From Polyangia bacterium (GTDB lineage Bacteria > Myxococcota_A > Polyangia > Nannocystales > Nannocystaceae): a DNA stretch of 64,000 nucleotides. A program made the translations under genes and the position numbers. Position 1 is the first letter of the stretch. Each line of letters begins with the position of its first letter. The notes under the pieces are model-generated. The model had not been told where the DNA came from and made no database searches. It worked only from the letters and a program-made list of their open reading frames with translations. This document shows, one piece after another, positions 53,078-60,931 of the stretch. The stretch lies in NCBI GenBank assembly GCA_030430565.1, contig JAUIKS010000003.1, forward strand, positions 461,775 to 525,774. Direction: 5' to 3'.

Positions 53078-53432
53078 CACTAACTACTGAGGCGCGCGCC
53101 GGCGAGATCCAGCGCGGGCGAAGCGACCTCAACAGCGTAACGGAGGTCCTCCAGATCGACCACGGAAAAACCACTCGCTCGCAGCTTTATCGCGTCGCCG
53201 CGGCGGCTGAGCTCGCGTCGGCCTTCGCGTTGACGAGGACCTCCGCACGCCTCGCGTCGCGCGTCCGGTCGACGCGTCGTGTGGTTGGGCGCTCTCAGCG
53301 TTGTTCGTGCCGGCCTGTCGCGTCTCTCCGCGCCGCGCGGCGGTGTGCGCGTGCGCTGTTCGACTGGCGTTCGCGCGAGGCGATCAGCGTTTCGCGGAGC
53401 GCGACGCGTGGCCCGCGTGCTACAAGCCGCCG

Positions 53433-53855
53433 GTGACTCACGATGTCCGGCACGCGTTTTCTGCCTCGCCATACGAGCCGGTGGTGGGATACGCTCGAGC
53501 GGTCCGCGTCGCGGACCGCATCCACGTCTCTGGGACCGCGCCGATCGGCGAGCGCGGGGAGAACGTCGGCGAGGGCGACCCTCACCGACAGGCGGAGCGC
53601 TGCCTCGAGCTCATCGACCGCGCGGTGCAGACGCTCGCGGCCGGCGAGCGCGCGGTCATTGTGCGGACCCGCGTGTTCCTGACGCGCGCGGAGGACTGGC
53701 GCGAGGTCGGGCGGGCCCACGGCGCGCGCTTCGACGAGGCGCGCCTCGAGGCTCGAGGCGAGCGCCCGGCCTGCACCTTCGTCGTCGTCGCGGCGCTGCT
53801 CGACCCGGCCTGGCTCGTCGAGATCGAGGCCGAGGCGGTCGTCAGCCCGTCGTGA
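53433..53855 (+). CDS. RidA-family protein
   Basis: About 140 residues from GTG 53433, where the RidA N-terminus begins (SASPYEPVVGYARAVRVADRIHVSGTAP). The typical layout is followed: GDPHRQAERCLELIDRAVQTL, the strand VIVRTRVFLTRAEDW, and a C-terminal PACTFVVVAALLDPAWLVEIEA. RidA proteins deaminate reactive enamine/imine intermediates. The key Arg of the active site is probably in IVRTRV. The end overlaps the convergent gene. Confidence 0.85.
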   Translation: MTHDVRHAFSASPYEPVVGYARAVRVADRIHVSGTAPIGERGENVGEGDPHRQAERCLELIDRAVQTLAAGERAVIVRTRVFLTRAEDWREVGRAHGARFDEARLEARGERPACTFVVVAALLDPAWLVEIEAEAVVSPS

Positions 53856-54807
53856 AGGTCCGCGCGCGCGCCGGCAGCAGCGGGGCGCTCGCCTCGCTGT
53901 GGCGGCGGCTCGTCACGGCGAGGCCGCGGCGCCGCAGGAAGCTCTCCATCTCCGACCAGCTCGCGCCCAGAAACGCGAACTCGCGCGGCTGGGCGCGCCC
54001 GCCGGTGAGCGCGAGCGAGTCGGCGTGGTCGCGGTATTGACCGGTCGCCGAGTGCTCGCGGGCGAAGGCCTCGAGCACGTCGAGCAGGCGCAGGTCCGCC
54101 TCGGTGAGGTGCTCGCTCGCGCCGGCGCGTTGATTCTCGAGCCGCTGGAGCGCCGCGCCGTACTCGCCCGCGCGCAGCTCGACGACGACGTCGACCGCGA
54201 GCCGCTGCGCGAGGATCAGCCGCGTCGTCGGCTCAGTCGCGGCGCGCAGGGAGGCCTGGGTCGCCGCCTGCCAGCGCCGCGCGGCGCCGAGATCGCCGGC
54301 CAAGGCCTCGAGCAGGGTCATCCACAGGCAGACCTGGGGCTGGGCGCCGGCGAGTCGACCGCGCGGCGTGATCCAGCCGGTCTCGAGGGCGGCGCGCAGC
54401 CGGTCGCGCGCGGCCGCGAGCTCGCCCGCGCGCAGATCTACGACGCCGCGGTTGAACAGCAGCAGCGCGTGGAGGTGCGGCGCCGCGCGTGCGCTCGAGA
54501 GCGCGGAGTCGAGGCGCGCGCGCGCCTCCTCGAGCTCGCCGCGCTGAATCGCCGTGCTGGCGCGCGTGCACTCGGCCTGCAGCCGGCGGCTCGCGTGCTC
54601 GTGGACGAGCATCGCGGCGCCGCATCCACACATCATCGCGCCGACGACCCAGAGCGAGGCGTTCGTGGGCAGTAGCGCCGCGGCGATCGCCTGCGTGGTC
54701 AGCAGGCCGAGGCCGACGCCGAGCATCCGCCGCGACCACTCGCCCCGCGAGCGCAGCCCGGGGGCGCGCGCGAGCGCGAGCTGGGGCGCGGCGACGAGGG
54801 CGACCAT
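53842..54807 (-). CDS. Hypothetical membrane protein with helical (TPR-like) domain
   Basis: About 321 residues from ATG 54807. Two hydrophobic helices near the N-terminus (MLGVGLGLLTTQAIAAALL and WVVGAMMCGCGAAMLV) precede a helical region of repeats (EEARARLDSALSSARAAP, LAAARDRLRAALETG), resembling TPR-type arrays. No function recognised. Confidence 0.6.
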   Translation of the reverse strand: MVALVAAPQLALARAPGLRSRGEWSRRMLGVGLGLLTTQAIAAALLPTNASLWVVGAMMCGCGAAMLVHEHASRRLQAECTRASTAIQRGELEEARARLDSALSSARAAPHLHALLLFNRGVVDLRAGELAAARDRLRAALETGWITPRGRLAGAQPQVCLWMTLLEALAGDLGAARRWQAATQASLRAATEPTTRLILAQRLAVDVVVELRAGEYGAALQRLENQRAGASEHLTEADLRLLDVLEAFAREHSATGQYRDHADSLALTGGRAQPREFAFLGASWSEMESFLRRRGLAVTSRRHSEASAPLLPARARTFTTG

Positions 54808-54863
54808 CGCCCCGAGTATAGGGCTGTTCGTCCGTGCGCGCCCGGCTCGCGCGGGGCTCGTGC

Positions 54864-55316
54864 TCAGCCCGCGTCGGGCTCCGCCGACGCGGCGGGGAGG
54901 TCTTCGCGGAAGGAGGCGAGGATCTCGCGGAACGAGTCCGTCCAGGGCTCTGGCACGCGCGTGCTCGGGTGCACACGCACGATCACGCGCTCGCCGATCG
55001 CGTGGTCGATGTCCTCGTCCATCGGCAGCACGCGCAGGCCGAAGGTCAGGCTCGAGCGCCCGAGCCGCTTGACCCACACGCGCACGCGGACCTCCCCGGT
55101 GCCCGTGACCGGTCGCAGGTACTCGACGTGGTTCGCCCGCACGAGGTGGAACTGATCCGGGTTCGAGTTGAAGTCGAGCCGGTCAGCCCAGCCGAGGCGC
55201 CGCCAGAACGAGCCGATCGCGTGTTCGAAGAGCAGCAGGTAGCGCGCGTTGTGGAGGATCTGGAAGGCGTCGAGATCATCGAAGTAGACCCCGTGGACAA
55301 CCTCGTGGAATCGCAT
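54864..55316 (-). CDS. 4HBT-type acyl-CoA thioesterase
   Basis: A 150-residue single hot-dog protein. VYFDDLDAFQILHNARYLLLFEHA has the Asp and the helix of 4-hydroxybenzoyl-CoA thioesterase/YbgC enzymes, and LVRANHVEYLRPVTGTGEVRVRVWV is the following strand. It hydrolyses acyl-CoA or acyl-ACP thioesters in the cytoplasm. It lies apart from the cluster on the insertion element. Confidence 0.88.
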   Translation of the reverse strand: MRFHEVVHGVYFDDLDAFQILHNARYLLLFEHAIGSFWRRLGWADRLDFNSNPDQFHLVRANHVEYLRPVTGTGEVRVRVWVKRLGRSSLTFGLRVLPMDEDIDHAIGERVIVRVHPSTRVPEPWTDSFREILASFREDLPAASAEPDAG

Positions 55317-55368
55317 CGCCTGTGCTCATAGCCCTTCGGGCAGGCGTCGCGCAAGCGCGGACGTCGCG

Positions 55369-56952
55369 TCAGTCGCCGAGCGCGACGCCGCAGCACTCGC
55401 TCGCGGGCAGATCGTCCATGCAGCTCTGGACGCTGCCGGGCGTGCAGGGCTCGCACTCCCAGCGGAAGCCGTCGAGCAGCGCGAGCGTCGCCCCGATGCT
55501 GTCGCCGATGTCGGCGATCAGGAAGTCCATCACGAGCGGCTCGAGCGGCGCGACGTTCTGTTTGACGGAGAGCCAGTCGGTGCAGGCGTGGTTTTCGAAG
55601 CCCGTGCCCTGCAGCTCCGGGTCGGCGAACACGAAGCCCTCGGTCAGGATGTAGTCGTTGAGCGAGGTGATCGAGAGCGCCTGCGCGTTGAGGAAGGTGA
55701 CGTTGCCCGTGAACTCCTCGTTGACCTGCCAGATGATCAGCAGGTCGTTGTACGGCGTGTTGACGAACACGGGCCACTCGGAGGAGCACAGCACGAGGTC
55801 GAGCGAGTAGCTCGCGGTGTCCGTCGGCGGCGTCGCCTCGAGGTGGAACCACAGCTTGTCGTTGGGGTCGCCGTTCATGCCCCACTGCACCTCGAGGGTG
55901 TCGGAGCAGTCGCCGACGCCGTCGCAGGATTCGAAGGGGGTGCCGCCGAGTCCGTTGTTGCTGCCGTTCTGCGCGACGATCGAGCCTGGGAGGCTGTTGG
56001 AGTCGTCGTTGCCGTTCTCGCCGTTGGCCGCCTGCGAGCCCGGGGTCTCGGTGACCACGCCCTGGACGTTGGGGGGCGAGATGGTGCCGGTCGAGATCAT
56101 GAGCATCGAGTCGCCCTTGCGCGGGCTGTACTGGAGCTCGTTGGGGCCCTTCTGGAAGCTGCCGAAGCCGCTGGCGATCTGCCACGCGCTCGGGTTGACG
56201 GAGTCGAAGCTGTAGGCGTCGAGGAAGACCGCCTCGTTCACCAGGTCGGAGCACGCGAGGTCGAGCGCCTGAAACGGCGCGAGCGCGTCGGCCTTGTCGA
56301 GGTCGGCGTCACAGGGCTCGTAGGGGTCGACCTCGCCCATGACCGGCTGGCACACCTCCTCGGGCGTGAGCTCGCACGCGTTGGTGCAGCCGTCGTTGTT
56401 GACGTCGTTGCCGTCGTCGCAGGTCTCGTTCCAGTCTTGGTTGCCGTCGCCGCACGGCCCGGGCTCGCTCGGCTGACAGTCGCTCTCGCAGCCGTCGGCG
56501 TCCTCGTTGTTGCCGTCGTCGCACTTCTCGTTGCCCTCGACGCGTCCGTTGCCGCAGAACGGGCCGATGGTGCAGTCGCTCATGCAGCCGTCGTCGTCCT
56601 CGTTGTTGCCGTCGTCGCACTCCTCGTCGCCCTCGACGAGCTCGTCGCCGCAGACCGTGTTGCTCTCGCAGTCGTTGGAGCAGCTGTCGTCGTCCTGGTT
56701 GTTGCCGTCGTCACAGTCCTCGCCGTCCTCGACCACGCCGTTCGTGCAGCCGCCGCCCGCGGTCGTCGCGGTGCCGCTGGTCTCGGTGCCGTCGGGCTCC
56801 GTGTCGGGGCCCTCGGTCGTCATCGCGTCGGTGCTGGTGCTGTCCTCGCCCGTCGTGTCGCCGGTGGTCGCGCTGCTCGTCACGCCGTCGTCGCCCGTGC
56901 ACGCGAGCGTGAGCGTGAGCGGCAACAGCAGAAGGCGGCGGGACCGAGGCAT
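55369..56952 (-). CDS. Cys-rich-repeat, choice-of-anchor-L-like lipoprotein (paralogue A)
   Basis: About 527 residues from ATG 56952. The signal sequence ends in TLAC and a Thr/Ser stalk follows. Four to five repeats of the myxobacterial Cys-rich type are seen (CGNGRVEGNEKCDDGNNEDADGC). The C-terminal 300 residues (VNTPYNDLLIIWQVNEEF, a late SeEyp-like SSEWPVFVN) resemble the choice-of-anchor-L domain of secreted proteins. It is a close paralogue of 57165-58748, in tandem. Its role may be surface attachment. Confidence 0.8.
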   Translation of the reverse strand: MPRSRRLLLLPLTLTLACTGDDGVTSSATTGDTTGEDSTSTDAMTTEGPDTEPDGTETSGTATTAGGGCTNGVVEDGEDCDDGNNQDDDSCSNDCESNTVCGDELVEGDEECDDGNNEDDDGCMSDCTIGPFCGNGRVEGNEKCDDGNNEDADGCESDCQPSEPGPCGDGNQDWNETCDDGNDVNNDGCTNACELTPEEVCQPVMGEVDPYEPCDADLDKADALAPFQALDLACSDLVNEAVFLDAYSFDSVNPSAWQIASGFGSFQKGPNELQYSPRKGDSMLMISTGTISPPNVQGVVTETPGSQAANGENGNDDSNSLPGSIVAQNGSNNGLGGTPFESCDGVGDCSDTLEVQWGMNGDPNDKLWFHLEATPPTDTASYSLDLVLCSSEWPVFVNTPYNDLLIIWQVNEEFTGNVTFLNAQALSITSLNDYILTEGFVFADPELQGTGFENHACTDWLSVKQNVAPLEPLVMDFLIADIGDSIGATLALLDGFRWECEPCTPGSVQSCMDDLPASECCGVALGD

Positions 56953-57164
56953 CACAAGGGCAAGGCTGAGTAACGGGCGCGCGCGCGAGCACGGGGCGCG
57001 TCGCCGAGGCGGCCTAAATATTATGTCTGAAAGGTCATTCATGTCGATAGAGCAGGGGAGGGGCACTCGCGAGCGCTCGCGCTTTTGACCGGCGCGCCGG
57101 CTTGATCGCGTCGCCAAAACCGCCCGCGCGCGCGTTCGAATGTGCGCGCGCGTGGGCGCGTCGC

Positions 57165-58748
57165 TCACTCGACCGCGACGCCGCAGCAGCCCGCGGGCGG
57201 AACGTCGACCGCGCACGACTGCTCGCCCCCCGGCGTGCACGCGTCGCAGCGCCAGCGGAAGTCGTCGAGGATCGCGACGGTCGCCTGGATCTGGTCGATC
57301 GCGTCGGCGATGAAGAACACGACCTCGAGCGGATCGCCGGCGGAGACGTTCTGGCGGACCGTGAGCCAGTCGCTGCACGCTTGACCTTCGAAGCCGGTCC
57401 CCGCGAGCGCGGGATCGTTCTTGACGTAGCCGTCGCTGACCAGGTACGGCGCGAGCGAGGTGACCGTGAGCGTCTTGTCGTTGATGAAGCTGACGTTGCC
57501 CGTGTAGCCCTCGTTGACCTGCCAGATGATGAAGAGGTCGTTGTACTTCGTGTTGACGAAGTCGTACTCAGACGTGCAGAACACGAGCTGCAGCGAGTAG
57601 CTCTCGGTGAGCTCCGGCGGCGTCGCCTTAAAGCTCATCCACATCCGGTCCGCGATCTCGCCCTCCGCGATGTCGAACCACTGCTCCTCGAGGGTGTCGG
57701 AGCAGTCGTCCACGCCGTCGCAGTCGTTGAAGGGGTCTCCGCCCTGGCCGCCGTTCGAACCCTGCTGCGGCGAGATCGGCGGCGGCAGCTGCCAGACGTC
57801 GTCGTTTTGGTTCTCGTTGTTCGAGGTCTGCGAGCCCATCACCTCGGTCACGACCCCCTGGTCGTCGGGCTCCTCGATCACGCCGGTCGAGAGCATCAAG
57901 AAGGACTCGCCCTTGCGCGGGCTGTACAGCAGCTCCCCCATCAGCTCGTGCGTGCCGAAGCCCTTGGCGATCCGCCACGAGTCGGCGTCCGTCGCGTTCA
58001 GCGTCGCGTCGTGGATCAGCGTCGCCTGGTTGACGAGGTCGGAGCAGCCGAGCTCCATCGCCTGGAAGGGCGCGAGCGGGTCGGCCGGGTCGAGCGCGCC
58101 GTCGCAGGGCGCGTAGGGATCGGGCTCGCGGTTCTGCGGGAGCGGCTGGCACAGCTCGGCGGGCGTGGGCGTGCAGTCGTTCTGGCAGCCGTCGTTGTTG
58201 ACGTCGTTGCCGTCGTCGCAGAGCTCGCCGAAGCCCAGCACGCCGTCTCCGCAGACCCCGGGCTCGCTGGGGACGCAGTCGGGCTCGCAGCCGTCGCCCG
58301 GCTCGTTGTTGCCGTCGTCGCACTTCTCCTCGTCCTCGACCACGCCGTCGCCGCAGACGGGGCCCTCTTGGATCGTGCACTCGTTGGTGCACGCGTCGTT
58401 GTCGATCTCGTTGCCGTCGTCGCACTCCTCATCGCCCTCGGCCACGCCGTCGCCGCACTCGGGCGTGATCGTGCAGTCGCTCTGGCAGCCGTCGTCGTCA
58501 ACGAGGTTGCCGTCGTCGCAGTCCTCGCCCTCGTCGACGACCGAGTCCCCGCAGACCGCGGCGTCGCTCGTCTCGCCGGGCCCCGTCGTGCCGCCGGAGC
58601 CGCCATCGGCCGTGCTCCCGGTCGGGCCCTCGCTGGGGTCGCTGTCGCCCTCGGTCGTGGACGGCGGGTCGACGATCGGGTCGCCGCAGGCGCTGAGCAG
58701 CGGCGCCCCGAGGAGCAGGAGCGCGGTGAGTGTGGGGCGTGATGGCAT
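57165..58748 (-). CDS. Cys-rich-repeat, choice-of-anchor-L-like lipoprotein (paralogue B)
   Basis: About 527 residues from ATG 58748. Architecture and length match the next gene downstream: lipobox-like LSAC, Thr/Gly stalk, Cys-rich repeats (CGDGVVEDEEKCDDGNNEPGDGC), and a C-terminal domain with FCTSEYDFVNTKYNDLFIIW. The two genes are a tandem duplication. An ACAT-type motif lies 47 bases upstream, with a second copy 64 bases further. Confidence 0.8.
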   Translation of the reverse strand: MPSRPTLTALLLLGAPLLSACGDPIVDPPSTTEGDSDPSEGPTGSTADGGSGGTTGPGETSDAAVCGDSVVDEGEDCDDGNLVDDDGCQSDCTITPECGDGVAEGDEECDDGNEIDNDACTNECTIQEGPVCGDGVVEDEEKCDDGNNEPGDGCEPDCVPSEPGVCGDGVLGFGELCDDGNDVNNDGCQNDCTPTPAELCQPLPQNREPDPYAPCDGALDPADPLAPFQAMELGCSDLVNQATLIHDATLNATDADSWRIAKGFGTHELMGELLYSPRKGESFLMLSTGVIEEPDDQGVVTEVMGSQTSNNENQNDDVWQLPPPISPQQGSNGGQGGDPFNDCDGVDDCSDTLEEQWFDIAEGEIADRMWMSFKATPPELTESYSLQLVFCTSEYDFVNTKYNDLFIIWQVNEGYTGNVSFINDKTLTVTSLAPYLVSDGYVKNDPALAGTGFEGQACSDWLTVRQNVSAGDPLEVVFFIADAIDQIQATVAILDDFRWRCDACTPGGEQSCAVDVPPAGCCGVAVE

Positions 58749-58794
58749 CGCGGCGGTCCCTCTGTGCGGTGCGCGACGCGGGCGCGGGCGCATC

Positions 58795-58819
58795 GTTCAA
58801 CATGATTTTAGAGACATGT
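58795..58819 (-). promoter_or_regulatory. ACAT-type promoter-like motif
   Basis: Minus strand: ACATGTC, seven bases, TCATGTTGAAC; 47 bases before the paralogue B start. Confidence 0.5.
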
Positions 58820-58858
58820 TGTGCGGCTTGTACAGCGCTGCGCCCGCGCGCGCGCGCC

Positions 58859-58883
58859 GTTTAATATGTTCAAAAAGACATGT
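58859..58883 (-). promoter_or_regulatory. Second ACAT-type motif in tandem
   Basis: Minus strand: ACATGTC, seven bases, ACATATTAAAC. The two copies are 64 bases apart, so the same gene has two potential promoters or operators. Confidence 0.5.
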
Positions 58884-59084
58884 TGTAAGATCGCGGCTCG
58901 CGCCCGCCGCGTACGCGCGCGCTGGGGTCGCCCGCGTGATCTCAGCGCGCTCGGCGTCGCGCCGGGTAGCCCCGCTCAGGGGCACCAGCCCGGGGTGCGT
59001 CCTCGTTCGTGGGCGCGGCCTGTCAGCCGCGGCGCTTCGCGGTCTCGGCTCGACGAGGAGACGCTCGGATGATCGCTATGACGT

Positions 59085-59140
59085 GACGACGCGACGACGC
59101 GACGACGCGACGACGCGACGACGCGACGACGCGACGACGC
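59085..59140 (+). repeat. Seven tandem 8-bp gacgacgc repeats
   Basis: Exact copies of an 8-bp unit in the gene-free stretch 58884-59198, 59 bases before the symporter start. Slippage could alter the distance between promoter and gene. Confidence 0.85.
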
Positions 59141-59198
59141 GACGGCCCGCGCCTGTTGACGTCGCCGGTGTGGGACGTGCTGATACACTGCCCGCTCG

Positions 59199-60617
59199 AT
59201 GTCGGAGACCGCCGCGATCCTCACGACGCTGATCGTGTACAAGCTCGTGCTCATCGCGATCGGCGTGTACACGAGCCGGCGCACGCGCAGCGCGGAGGAC
59301 TTCTTCCTGGGCGGGCGCGGGCTCGGCCCGTGGGTCGCCGCGCTCTCGGCCTCGGCCAGCTCCTCCTCGGCCTGGACCCTGCTCGGCGTCAGCGGCTACG
59401 CCTATCAGCGCGGGCTCTCGGCCCTGTGGATCGCGCCCGCGTGCGTCGGCGGCTTCGCGCTCAACTGGTTCCTGCTCGCGCCGCGCCTGCGGGCGTTGAG
59501 CCGGGAGACCGGCGCGCTCACGGTCACGGACGTGCTCGCGGGCCCGCGCCGCAGCGCGGGCCCGCGCTGGGTCGCGCGCGTCGCCTCGGCGATCGTGCTG
59601 CTCTCGCTGATCACTTACGTCGCCGCGCAGTTCCAGGGCGCGGGCAAGACCTTTCACGAGGTCTTCGGCCTGAGCGCGGGCTCGAGCGTGCTGCTCGGCG
59701 CGGGCGTCATCGTGCTCTACACGCTGCTCGGCGGGTTCTGGGCGGTCAGCGTCACCGACACGCTGCAGGGCGTCGTGATGGTCGCCGCCGCGCTCGCGCT
59801 GCCGATCGCGGGCTTGGTGCTGGTCGGCGGGATCGATGGACTCGGCGCTGCGGTGGCCGCCGTCGACGCGCCCGGCTACGCGAGCGTGACCCAGGGCCTC
59901 GGGCCGGCGGCGAGCGTCGGCCTCGTGATCGGCCTGCTCGGCATCGGACTCGGCTACCCGGGGCAGCCGCACGTGGTCAATCGCTTCATGGCGACTCGCG
60001 ACGAGGCGGCGATCCGCCGCGGGCGGGTGATCGCGATGACCTGGGCGACGGTGACCTACCTCGGCATGATCGTCGTCGGGCTGTGCGCGCGCGCGCTGCC
60101 GCAGCTCGCCCCGGTCGCCGACAAGGAGGTCGCGTTCTACGGCCTCGTCAGCGAGGCGTTCCCGCCCGTGATCGCGGGCGTGATGATCGCCGCGGTGCTC
60201 TCGGCCACGATGTCGACCGCCGACAGCCAGCTGCTGGTCGCGGCCTCGTCGGTCTCGCACGACCTGCGCGCGGGTGAGGGGCAGGGGCGCGACGCCGGCG
60301 CGCTGCGGCGCTCTCGCGCGGTGGTGGTGCTGCTCAGCGTCGCCTCGGTCGCGGTCGCGCTCTACGGCAACCAAGAGATCTTCTCGCACGTCCTGTTCGC
60401 GTGGACGGCGATGGGCGCGGCGTTCGGACCGGTCCTGCTGGTCCGCGTGCTCGTCGGCGCGCTCGCGCCCGCCTGGACGCTGGCGTCCATGCTCAGCGGC
60501 TTCTCGCTCGCGGTCATCGCCTACTCGATCCCGCAGACCAGCGGGACGGCGTGGGAGCGCGTCGCGCCGGTCGTCGTCGCGCTCGTCATCGCGCTCGTCG
60601 GCGCGCGCCGAGAGTAG
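59199..60617 (+). CDS. Sodium/solute symporter (SSS family)
   Basis: A 472-residue membrane protein with about 13 hydrophobic helices. The start YTSRRTRSAEDFFLGGRGLGPWVAALSASASSSSAWTLLG is the classic PutP-type N-terminus; SLITYVAAQFQGAGKTF and SVTDTLQGVVMVAA follow the family order. It moves a solute (proline or similar) into the cell with sodium. The substrate is not determined. Normal length for the family. Confidence 0.93.
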   Translation: MSETAAILTTLIVYKLVLIAIGVYTSRRTRSAEDFFLGGRGLGPWVAALSASASSSSAWTLLGVSGYAYQRGLSALWIAPACVGGFALNWFLLAPRLRALSRETGALTVTDVLAGPRRSAGPRWVARVASAIVLLSLITYVAAQFQGAGKTFHEVFGLSAGSSVLLGAGVIVLYTLLGGFWAVSVTDTLQGVVMVAAALALPIAGLVLVGGIDGLGAAVAAVDAPGYASVTQGLGPAASVGLVIGLLGIGLGYPGQPHVVNRFMATRDEAAIRRGRVIAMTWATVTYLGMIVVGLCARALPQLAPVADKEVAFYGLVSEAFPPVIAGVMIAAVLSATMSTADSQLLVAASSVSHDLRAGEGQGRDAGALRRSRAVVVLLSVASVAVALYGNQEIFSHVLFAWTAMGAAFGPVLLVRVLVGALAPAWTLASMLSGFSLAVIAYSIPQTSGTAWERVAPVVVALVIALVGARRE

Positions 60618-60735
60618 GCGCTCGCGCGTCGCGTACGCGCTGCGCAGCGGCTAGGTGGGCGATCGTCGCGGATGTTCGAAACGTCATGTTCACGGGCGAA
60701 GCCGAGACGGTGCGCTCGCACTTCATCGAAGCTCA

Positions 60736-60861
60736 CGGGGCGCGCGCGAGCGTGGGAGGGGCCGCCTGAGGACGGCGAGCGCGGGGGCGGTCGTCCGCTT
60801 GATTTGTTGGACGCTCGCCGCCCGGAAGGTGGAGGGAGCCCACGCGTTAAGCAGCGGCCCG
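60736..60861 (+). ncRNA. Structured RNA-like repeat, copy 2
   Basis: A 126-base block about 80% identical to 36714-36838. End pairing 60736-60743 with 60854-60861 is 7 of 8 bp; 60773-60781 pairs with 60812-60820 (9 bp); ccgcc-cggaa-ggtgg keeps the third hairpin with a G-U change. It lies in the 314-base gap between convergent genes, so it is not a leader of either gene on this strand assignment. Confidence 0.45.
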
Positions 60862-60931
60862 ATGTTCGCGTGTCGAGGGTGTTCGAAAAGTCATTTCCGA
60901 TTCGCGTACTTGAAGACGCGGCTCACGCGGT

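Noticed and set aside
59085..59140. CRISPR array
   Set aside because: Units are 8 bp with no spacers; simple tandem repeat. Other tandem repeats in the window were dismissed for the same reason.
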